A DNA stretch of 14,924 bases from Legionellales bacterium UBA5158 (GCA_002413665.1 DHXK01000191.1:3862-18785), one strand, 5' to 3'. Numbered from the stretch's first letter, positions 1 to 6,656 are shown. Notes: a model not told the origin generated them from the letters alone. A program made the numbers and translations.

Positions 1-200
1 GAAATGCAAAATTGGTACTAGGTAAACAAGACGTTGAGATTGTAGCAATAGAGCCAGTTGGGAATTATGCGATTAAACCAATTTTTGATGATGGGCATAG
101 TTCGGGAATTTACAGCTGGCATACTTTGTATACCTTAGGTGTGAATTATAAAGCAAATTGGCAAGACTACTTGAATCGTGTTCAGCAAAGTCAGCAGTAA
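1..200 (+). CDS. DUF971 / GBBH-like N-terminal domain protein (5' truncated)
   Basis: This is the C-terminal half of a small DUF971-family protein, the domain also found at the N-terminus of gamma-butyrobetaine hydroxylases. The visible part carries the family hallmark IEPVGNYAIKPIFDDGHSSG followed by IYSWHTLYTLG. Family members are usually around 100-130 residues, so about half is missing. The reading frame stays open leftwards through the first bases (codons from position 3 read Asn-Ala-Lys-Leu), so the TTG at 12 is an internal Leu codon and not a start. The stop is TAA at 198-200. In many gammaproteobacteria this gene lies near hslVU and ubiE, which would then be upstream of the window; that is family knowledge and not visible here. 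The molecular function of standalone DUF971 proteins is not established. Confidence in the family is high. Confidence 0.85.
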   Translation, partial: NAKLVLGKQDVEIVAIEPVGNYAIKPIFDDGHSSGIYSWHTLYTLGVNYKANWQDYLNRVQQSQQ

Positions 201-234
201 CGGCTTATAAATTCTTTTATTTTCTTTATTATAC

Positions 235-262
235 TTGTTACGATGAGGGCATAATTTATCAT
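235..262 (+). promoter_or_regulatory. Possible sigma-70 promoter for the 282 gene
   Basis: TTGTTA (235-240) and TATCAT (257-262) are separated by 16 bases and match the -35 and -10 consensus at 4/6 and 5/6 positions. Transcription would start near 269, leaving a leader of about a dozen bases before the ATG at 282. In such AT-rich sequence a match of this quality can arise by chance. Confidence 0.3.
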
Positions 263-281
263 TCATAAAGTAGGTACCCTC

Positions 282-950
282 ATGCTTCAGGAGCTTCATT
301 TAGAGCTATACAACACCTTAATTCAAAAATCATTAGCAGCGGTGAAAGAGCTTCAAGAAAAAAGCAATAAAACTCCAGCAGATATTAAAAACATAGCGTA
401 CTACTACCAAACTATAAAAGAATCATATTTAGCTTCGCATCAGTATTACGTCACTCTCATTGAGCAAGCGACTGAAGTACAAACGTATGTAGAAGGGCTG
501 AGTTTTTGTCATAGTAGCGTTGAATGTTTAGTTGATATTTTAAAGTATGCAAATGATATGTCAGAGTTCGTAACAGAAAAGTATGATATTTATCGTGAGA
601 TCGCAAAAACCTACGGTTATAGTGCACTTTTTCTGAGCTCGCTGGCTGAAGGAAAAAAAGAAAAAGGCGAATGGGGCGTTGCACTGGATTATTATAAAGA
701 CGTGATGCAAGTTAATAAAAAAGCATTTCAAGCTATCAAGTTAATACCTGCTGGAGGAAGAACAGAAGAAGATTTAGAAGATTTAGAAAATTGCACTACC
801 GATATTGTAGGAGCCCTTGAAAAAATTTCGGCTATATTGAAATCTCTTCCCGTGAGTCAAGTTTTGCGCGGTAATTTTTTCCGACCGGTAACTCCACAGC
901 TTCAGAATGATCACTCTCAAGAAAGGTTATCTAGAACCTTTGCTCCTTAA
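282..950 (+). CDS. Hypothetical all-helical protein, 222 aa
   Basis: I do not recognise this protein. It looks soluble and almost entirely alpha-helical, with no signal peptide or membrane segment. Residues about 130-160 (GEWGVALDYYKDVMQVNK) resemble a single TPR-like helical hairpin, but no repeat series is evident. The last 20 or so residues (NDHSQERLSRTFAP) look disordered. The start is the ATG at 282; its ribosome-binding site is poor (TAGG at 271-274), and the start codon lies in the 3' arm of an inverted repeat (ATGAGGG 243-249 / CCCTCAT 277-283). It ends 19 bases before rpiA on the same strand, so the two are probably co-transcribed, but nothing in the protein suggests a sugar-phosphate role. 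The ORF is long, clean and has normal-looking codon use, so I trust that it is a gene. Its function is unknown. Confidence 0.7.
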   Translation: MLQELHLELYNTLIQKSLAAVKELQEKSNKTPADIKNIAYYYQTIKESYLASHQYYVTLIEQATEVQTYVEGLSFCHSSVECLVDILKYANDMSEFVTEKYDIYREIAKTYGYSALFLSSLAEGKKEKGEWGVALDYYKDVMQVNKKAFQAIKLIPAGGRTEEDLEDLENCTTDIVGALEKISAILKSLPVSQVLRGNFFRPVTPQLQNDHSQERLSRTFAP

Positions 951-969
951 ATCTTAAAAAGGATGTGTC

Positions 970-1623
970 ATGAATCAAGAAGATCTCAAAAAAATAGTCG
1001 CTATTTCTACGCTGGATTATATAGAGCATGATATTGTTTTAGGCGTTGGTAGTGGTAGCACAGTTAACTTTTTTATAGATGCATTGAAAAGCGTAAAACA
1101 TAAAATTGATTCAGCCGTTGCAAGTTCAAATCTCACTGCTGAAAAATTAAAAGCTATCGGTATTTCTGTAGTAGATTTAAATGCAGTAGGAGAAGTGTCA
1201 TTGTATGTTGATGGTGCAGATGAAATTAATTCTCATAGGCAGATGATAAAAGGTGGTGGTGGCGCACTGACTAGAGAAAAAATTATTGCTACATGCTCCA
1301 AAAAATTTATTTGTATCGCCGATCAAAGCAAGCAAGTTGATTTGTTAGGAGCTTTTCCTGTCGCTGTTGAAGTTATCCCCATGGCAAGAAGTTATGTTGC
1401 AAGACAACTTGTTAAGTTAGGTGGCGATCCTGTTTATAGACAAGGGTTTGTGACCGATAATGGAAATGTCATTTTAGATGTGCATAATTTTAAAATCTTA
1501 AATCCATTAGAGTTAGAAGAAAAAATAAATAATATAGTTGGGACAGTGGCAAACGGTATTTTTGCAGCACGTACTGCAGATATATTATTATTAGTGACGG
1601 AGCAGGGGGTTAAGAAAATATAG
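970..1623 (+). CDS. rpiA: Ribose-5-phosphate isomerase A
   Basis: Interconverts ribose 5-phosphate and ribulose 5-phosphate in the cytoplasm, the non-oxidative branch of the pentose phosphate pathway that supplies nucleotide precursors. At 217 residues it is close to the usual 219. The phosphate-binding GVGSGSTVNFF lies at residues 25-35, SSNLTAEKL at 52-60, DGADE at 81-85 and KGGGGALTREK at 94-104. The residues aligned with the E. coli catalytic set, Asp81, Asp84, Lys94 and Glu103, all fall at identical numbers, so the enzyme should be active. The start is the ATG at 970, with a good AAAGGA ribosome-binding site at 958-963. It lies 19 bases after the helical hypothetical gene and 42 bases before ansA on the same strand. 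The ribulose-phosphate epimerase gene, which acts on the same intermediate, is in this window but on the other strand. Confidence 0.97.
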   Translation: MNQEDLKKIVAISTLDYIEHDIVLGVGSGSTVNFFIDALKSVKHKIDSAVASSNLTAEKLKAIGISVVDLNAVGEVSLYVDGADEINSHRQMIKGGGGALTREKIIATCSKKFICIADQSKQVDLLGAFPVAVEVIPMARSYVARQLVKLGGDPVYRQGFVTDNGNVILDVHNFKILNPLELEEKINNIVGTVANGIFAARTADILLLVTEQGVKKI

Positions 1624-1650
1624 TTTACGCAAACTAAAAATATTTTTTTT
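1621..1650 (+). terminator. Weak hairpin plus T8 tract between rpiA and ansA
   Basis: TAGTTT (1621-1626) pairs with AAACTA (1631-1636) around a four-base ACGC loop, with the first arm beginning at the rpiA stop codon. After a short A-rich stretch comes a run of eight T (1643-1650). The stem is only six pairs and mostly A-T, so at most it would be a partial terminator that lowers read-through into ansA. Confidence 0.3.
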
Positions 1651-1665
1651 GATCGAGAACCTAAA

Positions 1666-2679
1666 ATGAAAAATAAGAAATCGATTTATATACTCTGTAC
1701 TGGCGGCACTATTGCCATGCAAAAAACGGTGCAGGGATATGCTGCAAACCCAGGCTATATGATAGAAGCCATGAAAAATATTCCTGAATTAAAAAATCCG
1801 GATATGCCGGATTATACGATAGAGGAATATGAACATCCCATTGATTCTGCAAACATGACCCCACGCGATTGGCAGAAAATAGGAAATAGCATTTTCAAAA
1901 ATTATAATAATCATGATGGCTTTGTCATTTTGCATGGTACCGATACGATGGCTTACACAGCATCTGCATTATCTTTTATATTTGATAATCTCAATAAACC
2001 CATCATATTGACGGGATCCCAATTACCTTTATTTGAAACACGTAATGATGCACGAGAAAATTTAATTAATGCAATGTTGATAGCAAGCAGTTATGAAATA
2101 CCAGAGGTGTGCGTGTATTTTAATAACAAATTATTTCGTGGAAATCGTTCAAAAAAAATGGATGCCAGTCACTTTGCGGCCTTTGCTTCGCCAAATTTTC
2201 CAGCGTTAGGAAAAGTGGGTATTGATATACATATTCGGCAGCAATTATTGCGGCCTTTAAATAGCAATAAGTTGATGTTGCAACCGTTTGTTGATTCCGT
2301 TATTTCTGTGCTCAGAATTTTTCCTGGCATGTCTAATGTTATTCTAAAAAAAATTTTGCAATCTCCTTTGCAAGCTTTAGTCATAGAAACATATGGATTA
2401 GGAACAGCACCAGAAGATCAGCACTTTTTAGAGATTATTCAAACTGCCACTGATTCTGGAATGGTAATCGTGAATTGTAGTCAATGCCCTATAGCAAAAG
2501 TAAAAATGAGTACTTATGCAACGGGTGCCGCTTTAAAAAAAGCGGGTGTTATCTCGGGGGGCGATATGACTGTAGAGGCTGCATTAGCAAAACTATTTTA
2601 TTTATTCAGTCTGACATTATCAGTCGCTGACATCAAATTACGACTGCAAGAAAATTTGCGAGGAGAGTTAACAATCTAA
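1666..2679 (+). CDS. ansA: L-asparaginase, type I (cytoplasmic)
   Basis: Hydrolyses asparagine to aspartate and ammonia in the cytoplasm. The 337 residues match the length of E. coli AnsA (338) and align along the whole chain. The first active-site motif, CTGGTIAM, is at residues 11-18 with nucleophile Thr15. The second, HGTDTMAYTASALSF, begins at residue 90 and supplies Thr92 and Asp93. A conserved basic pair at Lys163/Lys164 (FRGNRSKK) lies where the catalytic Lys is found. The ending NLRGELTI also matches the type I family. No signal peptide is present, which excludes the high-affinity periplasmic type II enzyme. The ATG at 1666 has only a weak GAGA ribosome-binding site (1655-1658). It follows rpiA on the same strand across 42 bases that contain a weak terminator-like hairpin, so it may be partly independent. 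The converging histidine-kinase gene ends 121 bases downstream. Confidence 0.95.
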   Translation: MKNKKSIYILCTGGTIAMQKTVQGYAANPGYMIEAMKNIPELKNPDMPDYTIEEYEHPIDSANMTPRDWQKIGNSIFKNYNNHDGFVILHGTDTMAYTASALSFIFDNLNKPIILTGSQLPLFETRNDARENLINAMLIASSYEIPEVCVYFNNKLFRGNRSKKMDASHFAAFASPNFPALGKVGIDIHIRQQLLRPLNSNKLMLQPFVDSVISVLRIFPGMSNVILKKILQSPLQALVIETYGLGTAPEDQHFLEIIQTATDSGMVIVNCSQCPIAKVKMSTYATGAALKKAGVISGGDMTVEAALAKLFYLFSLTLSVADIKLRLQENLRGELTI

Positions 2680-2800
2680 TTTATTCATTCTGTTAATTTA
2701 AATAACCTACGTCAGCAAACCAATATGCGAAAATCGCACTAAACTATTCTTAGCGTAATCTATTAAGCCAGGTTTCATCTTTAAATTAATTTGTTTTTAA

Positions 2801-4915
2801 TTATTGAATCGAACAACATGCTTGCTGTGTAGGTATCTCTTTTGGGGTTGCAGGTAATTGTTCAATCACTTCCATTTCCTGTTTATGGACTGATATTTCT
2901 TTTTGTTTGAAAATAGAGGCCGAATGTTGCGAAATAAAAGGGATAGGGTAAGAATGAACTTGTTTTTGGAGGACAGAAGGAACTGGCTGTATAGAGATTG
3001 GGGCGTTTAGTATTTTTTTAGTTTTTTTAGGGAGCAAGCTTTGTAATGTTTCTTTTTTTAATGGCTTACTAAGAAAACTATTCATCCCGACTTGCTTTGC
3101 TTCTTCTAAAGATTCAGCACCCGTATTACCACTTAAACCCACTATCATACATGGATTATTTCCGAGTTTCTTTTCAATTTCTCGTAAATTAATTGTTGCT
3201 TCGAATCCACCCATAGGCTCCATGCATTCATCCATTAAGACTAGTGCAAAATCCCCTTTGTGTTCAGCAAAGAGCTCAACGGCTTGTTCACCATTTTCTG
3301 CGACTACACAAGTATAGCCTAATGTGGTTACCATCTTAGTCATTAATCGAAGCGCTATTTTCATATCGTCTACTACTAACACTTTTTTGCTATGAGTTTG
3401 TGGTCGTTGAGCAGATACTTCGATAGCTTTCAACATAAATACTTGTGTTTCTTCCAACGTAGGACGCGCAACTTGTAGGGCTACTTTGATACCTTCCAAT
3501 TCAAGTTTTAATTTAAGCTCTGGTGAGTTGTTAGAAAGATGCGTTAAAAAACTTAAGTTTTCGCTATTGTGTTTCTTAATGCTGGTAGTCAGCACTAATG
3601 AGTTAGCGTTATTTTGCACTGTAAGATTGATAGTAATAAAGCTATTTTCTCGGGCGCCGTTAACTTCATGAGAGATTAAGTTGATAAATATTTGTTTTAT
3701 GAATTCATATTCTGATTTTACAAAAAAATTGTCTTCGATGTCGCAAGTCAAATTTAGTTTGATATGTTTCATTTGTATTTTCAAAGTAAAAGAAGATGTA
3801 ATTTCTTTAAGTAGTTTATTCAAATTAAAAATAGTACCAGTACGTGATTTAAGTTGAGCTAGATATTTTGCAAGGTACAAGCAATTATTAAATAATTCTA
3901 ATGCATTCTCTGCTGATACAATAGCCTGGTTAGCTTTGGACTCCACTTCTATTAATCTTGATATATCTGCTTGCATTTTATCTAGAGTAATTAATTTAAC
4001 TTCTGTCAATACAGATATGATATTAGCAAAGTAATTTCGTAATTCATGGCAGATAAATTGAATATTTTCTTCGGTATCTTTATGTCCGTCTTGCGTCACT
4101 AAAAAAGGATGGGTGTTATCTTCCGCTAAGAAAAATTCTTTTTCACATTCTGATGGTTCATCAATATTATCCCAAAATAAATTGAATGTTGATCCCGAGC
4201 CTTGCTGGCTGGCAACGCTGATTTCGCAACCCATTAGGTTTGTCATATGTTTTACAAACGACAATCCTAACCCAGTTCCACCAAAATCTTTTTCAGCCGT
4301 GTTAGTGTGCACTTGTTGAAATTCTTTAAAGAGATTGCTGATTGCAGCGGGGCTCATACCAACGCCTGAATCTTTTACGCTAGCTTGTAAGGATAATCCG
4401 TTTGATTTTTTTGTCAGTGTGATAGAAATATCGATATGACCATTTCTTTCAGTAAATTTTATTGCGTTAGAAAGTAGATTTGCAAAAATTGTTTTTAATA
4501 ATTGAGCATCACTTTTAATCCATAATGAATCGGGAGTAGATGTCTTTTCATTTTGCAGAACTCCATTGAGTATCAAATTGACGTTTATGCCTTTTTCTTT
4601 CGCTCGACCAATGGCGGCCATTAAAATATTTTTTAATAATGCATCAAATTTAACAGGGGATGTTTTAACTTGATAGATACCTTTTTTAAGATCTGAGATG
4701 GACAATTCGTTATTAACCAATTCTCCAATTTCAGCGACAGATGCGTTGGCATAATTTAATAATGTTTCTAGTTCTTGATTTTTTTCTAAATACGGATTTA
4801 AGAGAGCCGCTAACTGCCGAGTTTGATTTTTGGCATTAATATAAAAAATGTTGCGCACTTGTTCCTGAAGAGAGCTTATCTGTAAGTCTTTGACTTTATT
4901 AGACTGTCTAAACAT
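2801..4915 (-). CDS. Soluble hybrid histidine kinase with two complementary half-kinases and a receiver
   Basis: A 704-residue two-component protein without membrane segment, signal peptide or recognisable sensor domain. Order: an N-terminal dimerisation helix pair (about 20-95) whose H-box position carries Asn30 (FYINAKNQTRQL); an intact ATPase domain (about 130-250) with N-box Asn146/Asn150, DSGVGMS at 182-188, FKEF at 196-199 and GGTGLGLSF at 212-220; a second dimerisation domain with a real H-box, FICHELRN, His290; a second ATPase-like region (about 365-500) lacking recognisable N, G1 and G2 boxes; then a receiver (510-630) with Asp516/Asp517, phosphoacceptor Asp562, Ser595 and Lys617. 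A tail of about 74 residues, probably disordered, ends in ACCSIQ, which fits a CaaX prenylation box. The ATG at 4915 is preceded by GGGGAG. The gene stands alone with no partner regulator nearby. The kinase and receiver assignments are secure. The input signal, the target and the meaning of the tail are unknown. Confidence 0.93.
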   Translation of the reverse strand: MFRQSNKVKDLQISSLQEQVRNIFYINAKNQTRQLAALLNPYLEKNQELETLLNYANASVAEIGELVNNELSISDLKKGIYQVKTSPVKFDALLKNILMAAIGRAKEKGINVNLILNGVLQNEKTSTPDSLWIKSDAQLLKTIFANLLSNAIKFTERNGHIDISITLTKKSNGLSLQASVKDSGVGMSPAAISNLFKEFQQVHTNTAEKDFGGTGLGLSFVKHMTNLMGCEISVASQQGSGSTFNLFWDNIDEPSECEKEFFLAEDNTHPFLVTQDGHKDTEENIQFICHELRNYFANIISVLTEVKLITLDKMQADISRLIEVESKANQAIVSAENALELFNNCLYLAKYLAQLKSRTGTIFNLNKLLKEITSSFTLKIQMKHIKLNLTCDIEDNFFVKSEYEFIKQIFINLISHEVNGARENSFITINLTVQNNANSLVLTTSIKKHNSENLSFLTHLSNNSPELKLKLELEGIKVALQVARPTLEETQVFMLKAIEVSAQRPQTHSKKVLVVDDMKIALRLMTKMVTTLGYTCVVAENGEQAVELFAEHKGDFALVLMDECMEPMGGFEATINLREIEKKLGNNPCMIVGLSGNTGAESLEEAKQVGMNSFLSKPLKKETLQSLLPKKTKKILNAPISIQPVPSVLQKQVHSYPIPFISQHSASIFKQKEISVHKQEMEVIEQLPATPKEIPTQQACCSIQ

Positions 4916-4940
4916 TTAAGACTACTCCCCAATTTGATAT

Positions 4941-4955
4941 TGTATACATTATACA
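4941..4955 (-). promoter_or_regulatory. Palindrome overlapping the -10 box of the histidine-kinase gene
   Basis: TGTATA-CAT-TATACA is a perfect 6+3+6 inverted repeat. Read on the minus strand it contains TATAAT (4953 down to 4948), 32 bases before the ATG at 4915 and well placed as a -10 box. No acceptable -35 hexamer lies 16-18 bases upstream. A protein bound to this palindrome would compete directly with RNA polymerase. The promoter role is inferred from position. Confidence 0.45.
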
Positions 4956-4962
4956 CAAGCAA

Positions 4963-4981
4963 GCTTAAGCTAGGCTTAAGC
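4963..4981. repeat. Tandem copies of the 8-bp palindrome GCTTAAGC
   Basis: GCTTAAGC occurs at 4963-4970 and again at 4974-4981, separated by TAG, giving an 11-base centre-to-centre distance of about one helical turn. Relative to the inferred start of the histidine-kinase transcript, the pair covers roughly -22 to -40, where the -35 box is missing. This is the arrangement expected of a tandem operator or activator site. No binding protein is identifiable. Confidence 0.4.
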
Positions 4982-5053
4982 AAATGATTGGAAAAGATTT
5001 TTCGGATGAAATATAAGAGTTTAAGGACAGATGCTCATTATGTGAGGAATTTT

Positions 5054-5062
5054 TGGTATACT
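5054..5062 (+). promoter_or_regulatory. Extended -10 promoter for the 5098 gene
   Basis: TGGTATACT matches an extended -10 element (TGn followed by a hexamer with 5/6 match to TATAAT). The -35 region at the expected distance is poor, as is common for extended -10 promoters. Transcription would begin near 5069, about 29 bases before the ATG at 5098. Confidence 0.4.
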
Positions 5063-5097
5063 GCGTCCTTTGAAAATTCAATGAATCAGGAGAGCAA

Positions 5098-5445
5098 ATG
5101 CTGCCCTATAAAGTTACCAAAAAATATCAGCGCGGTGTCGAACAGTCAGTCGCTCAATTTCAAGACCAAGATGATGCTAAGCTTTTTATTGAAGCTAAAA
5201 TGCAGTGGGATGCGACCTATAAAGTAAATGCGACTTATCAGTTATATGATTTTGATGACTTAATGGAAGAGTTTAGTCAGCAAGGGAATTCTTCCAATGA
5301 AGACAGCTCGCAAGGGCAAGGTTCACAGCAAAGTAGTCAGCAAGTATTTAGTCCTTCGCCTTTGCAGATGGCGCCTAGGCCTGGTGGGATACCTTATTCA
5401 TCCTTTAAAGATGTTAAAGATTCAAAGAATGATGAGAAAAAATAA
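5098..5445 (+). CDS. Hypothetical small protein with Gln/Ser-rich tail, 115 aa
   Basis: I cannot name a family. Residues 1-58 look like a compact folded unit: an alternating, strand-like opening (YKVTKKYQRGVEQSVAQF), a helix (DDAKLFIEAKMQWDAT), a further strand (YKVNATYQLYDF) and an acidic end (DDLMEEF). This strand-helix-strand layout is that of a small alpha/beta domain. From residue 59 the chain becomes low-complexity, rich in Gln, Ser and Gly to about residue 82, then Pro-rich, with a highly charged end (KDVKDSKNDEKK). There is no signal peptide. The start is firm: ATG at 5098 with a strong AGGAG (5088-5092) and an extended -10 box upstream. It stands alone, divergent from the histidine-kinase gene with which it shares a palindrome-rich 182-base upstream region, and convergent with the VOC gene. 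Confidence 0.75.
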   Translation: MLPYKVTKKYQRGVEQSVAQFQDQDDAKLFIEAKMQWDATYKVNATYQLYDFDDLMEEFSQQGNSSNEDSSQGQGSQQSSQQVFSPSPLQMAPRPGGIPYSSFKDVKDSKNDEKK

Positions 5446-5506
5446 TTATATTAAAAATATTTAATCATTACACCTAAGATATGCACACACTTTCTTTTGC
5501 TTTTCG

Positions 5507-5529
5507 CCTTCTCCCACAAGGGGAGAAGG
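5507..5529. repeat. REP-like hairpin between convergent genes
   Basis: CCTTCTCCC (5507-5515) and GGGAGAAGG (5521-5529) form a perfect nine-pair stem around the loop ACAAG. It is markedly more G+C-rich than its surroundings. It lies between the ends of the 5098 gene and the VOC gene, just 7 bases from the latter's stop. Neither strand has a T-run directly after the stem, so it is not a standard intrinsic terminator. Palindromes of this CTTCTCCC-type are commonly dispersed repeats in proteobacterial genomes. It may protect both 3' ends. I see only one copy in this window. Confidence 0.6.
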
Positions 5530-5536
5530 AAAACTA

Positions 5537-5944
5537 TCATGGCTTTAGAGGCCTATCTGTCACAGGATAATATATTAATTGCACATTATTTCCATCTGGA
5601 TCAGCGCAGTAAAAGCTGCGTGTCCCGTCTCGATGATCTTTGGGTTCTGCTTTAATAACGACACCATTTTCGCGTAAGTACTCGCACCATATATCGACTT
5701 CCGCCCGTGAACTTAGAAAAAATCCGATGTGATCTAAGCGTTGATGTTTTGCAGGCATAAAATCGACAGGTGCACGATGTAATGCGAAGTTATCATTCCC
5801 AGACGTTAAATACAGGTTATCTGCATCGGGACGCCAATCAATTTTCATAGAAAGTAATTGTGTGTAAAAATATTCGCACTCATCGAAATGTTTAATGAAG
5901 AGTGCTACATGATGTAATCCATTGGTAGGTTGGGGTTTTTGCAT
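5537..5944 (-). CDS. VOC (glyoxalase/bleomycin-resistance fold) family protein
   Basis: A single-unit vicinal-oxygen-chelate protein of 135 residues, a usual length for a one-chain VOC enzyme with two beta-alpha-beta-beta-beta repeats that dimerises. The first repeat begins GLHHVALFI (His12 in the usual metal-ligand position) and the second contains LDHIGFFL (His72). The ending CADPDGNNVQLIYYP is the classic VOC motif, but the usual ligand Glu is replaced by Gln122. The family covers glyoxalases, epimerases, dioxygenases and resistance proteins, so no reaction can be assigned. The ATG at 5942-5944 is preceded by a modest AAGAG. It lies 37 bases downstream of rpe on the same strand and is probably co-transcribed with it, though the link to pentose phosphates is only positional. 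The fold is certain; the substrate is unknown. Confidence 0.88.
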   Translation of the reverse strand: MQKPQPTNGLHHVALFIKHFDECEYFYTQLLSMKIDWRPDADNLYLTSGNDNFALHRAPVDFMPAKHQRLDHIGFFLSSRAEVDIWCEYLRENGVVIKAEPKDHRDGTRSFYCADPDGNNVQLIYYPVTDRPLKP

Positions 5945-5981
5945 AAATATACTCTTTTTAAGTTTTAATTTTTATCTGTTA

Positions 5982-6656
5982 CTAAAAAATTATTTTTTCT
6001 AATTGATTGCGCATTTCGGTAATCACGGTTGCATAGTTGCTCTGATTAAAAATCGCCGACCCTGCAATAAACATATCAGCTCCGGCTTTTGCAACAGTAG
6101 CAATGTTATCTATTGTAATGCCGCCATCAACCGCTAATCTTATATTTTTATTATTAGCGTTAATTAATTTTTTAGTATTAGAGACTTTATCTAAGATAGA
6201 GGAGATGAACTTTTGTCCTCCGAAGCCAGGATTAACCGACATGATCAGTATCATGTCTAATTTATCCCAAAGATAATCCAAATGATTTAATGAAGTGGCA
6301 GGATTTAAAGCAAGACCTGCTTTGCATCCATTCTTGCGAATCAAATCCAAACTACGGTCAACGTGAAGAGAGGCTTCAGGGTGAAAAGAAATATTGGTAG
6401 CCCCCGCCTCTGCAAATTTATCTATAAGATGATCCACAGGGGTTACCATTAAGTGCACATCAATTGGTGCTTTGATGCCAAATTTACGTAGTGCTGCACA
6501 TACTAGCGGACCCACTGTTAAATTGGGGACATAATGGTTGTCCATAACATCTAAATGCAAAACATCAGCGCCTGCTGCAAGAACTGCCTCGGCTTCTTCG
6601 CCCAATCTTGCAAAATCAGCCGCTAACAAAGAAGGCGCTATTATGTAATATGTCAT
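5982..6656 (-). CDS. rpe: Ribulose-phosphate 3-epimerase
   Basis: Interconverts ribulose 5-phosphate and xylulose 5-phosphate in the cytoplasm (pentose phosphate pathway), using a metal-dependent TIM barrel. The 224 residues match the family length. Visible active-site motifs are IIAPSLLAADF with Ser9, LHLDVMD with His34, Asp36 and Met38, PIDVHLMV with His68, MSVNPGFGGQKF at 139-150 and the phosphate-binding LAVDGGI with Asp177. The loop usually reading DGHFVPN is DNHYVPN here, a conservative local change that spares the ligands. The ATG at 6654-6656 is preceded by TAGGAAAAAAT as ribosome-binding site. Thirty-seven bases separate it from the VOC gene downstream, and it is divergent from waaA. 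In E. coli rpe lies with gph and trpS; neither is next to it here. Confidence 0.97.
   Translation of the reverse strand: MTYYIIAPSLLAADFARLGEEAEAVLAAGADVLHLDVMDNHYVPNLTVGPLVCAALRKFGIKAPIDVHLMVTPVDHLIDKFAEAGATNISFHPEASLHVDRSLDLIRKNGCKAGLALNPATSLNHLDYLWDKLDMILIMSVNPGFGGQKFISSILDKVSNTKKLINANNKNIRLAVDGGITIDNIATVAKAGADMFIAGSAIFNQSNYATVITEMRNQLEKIIF

Noticed and set aside
2726..2738. TGCGA-AAA-TCGCA palindrome between ansA and the kinase gene as terminator
   Set aside because: The stem is only five pairs and no T-run follows on either strand. The 121-base gap otherwise shows nothing I can support.
4988..5227. 79-codon plus-strand frame overlapping the start of the 5098 gene
   Set aside because: It overlaps the 5098 gene in another frame, lacks a ribosome-binding site and would cover the inferred promoter.
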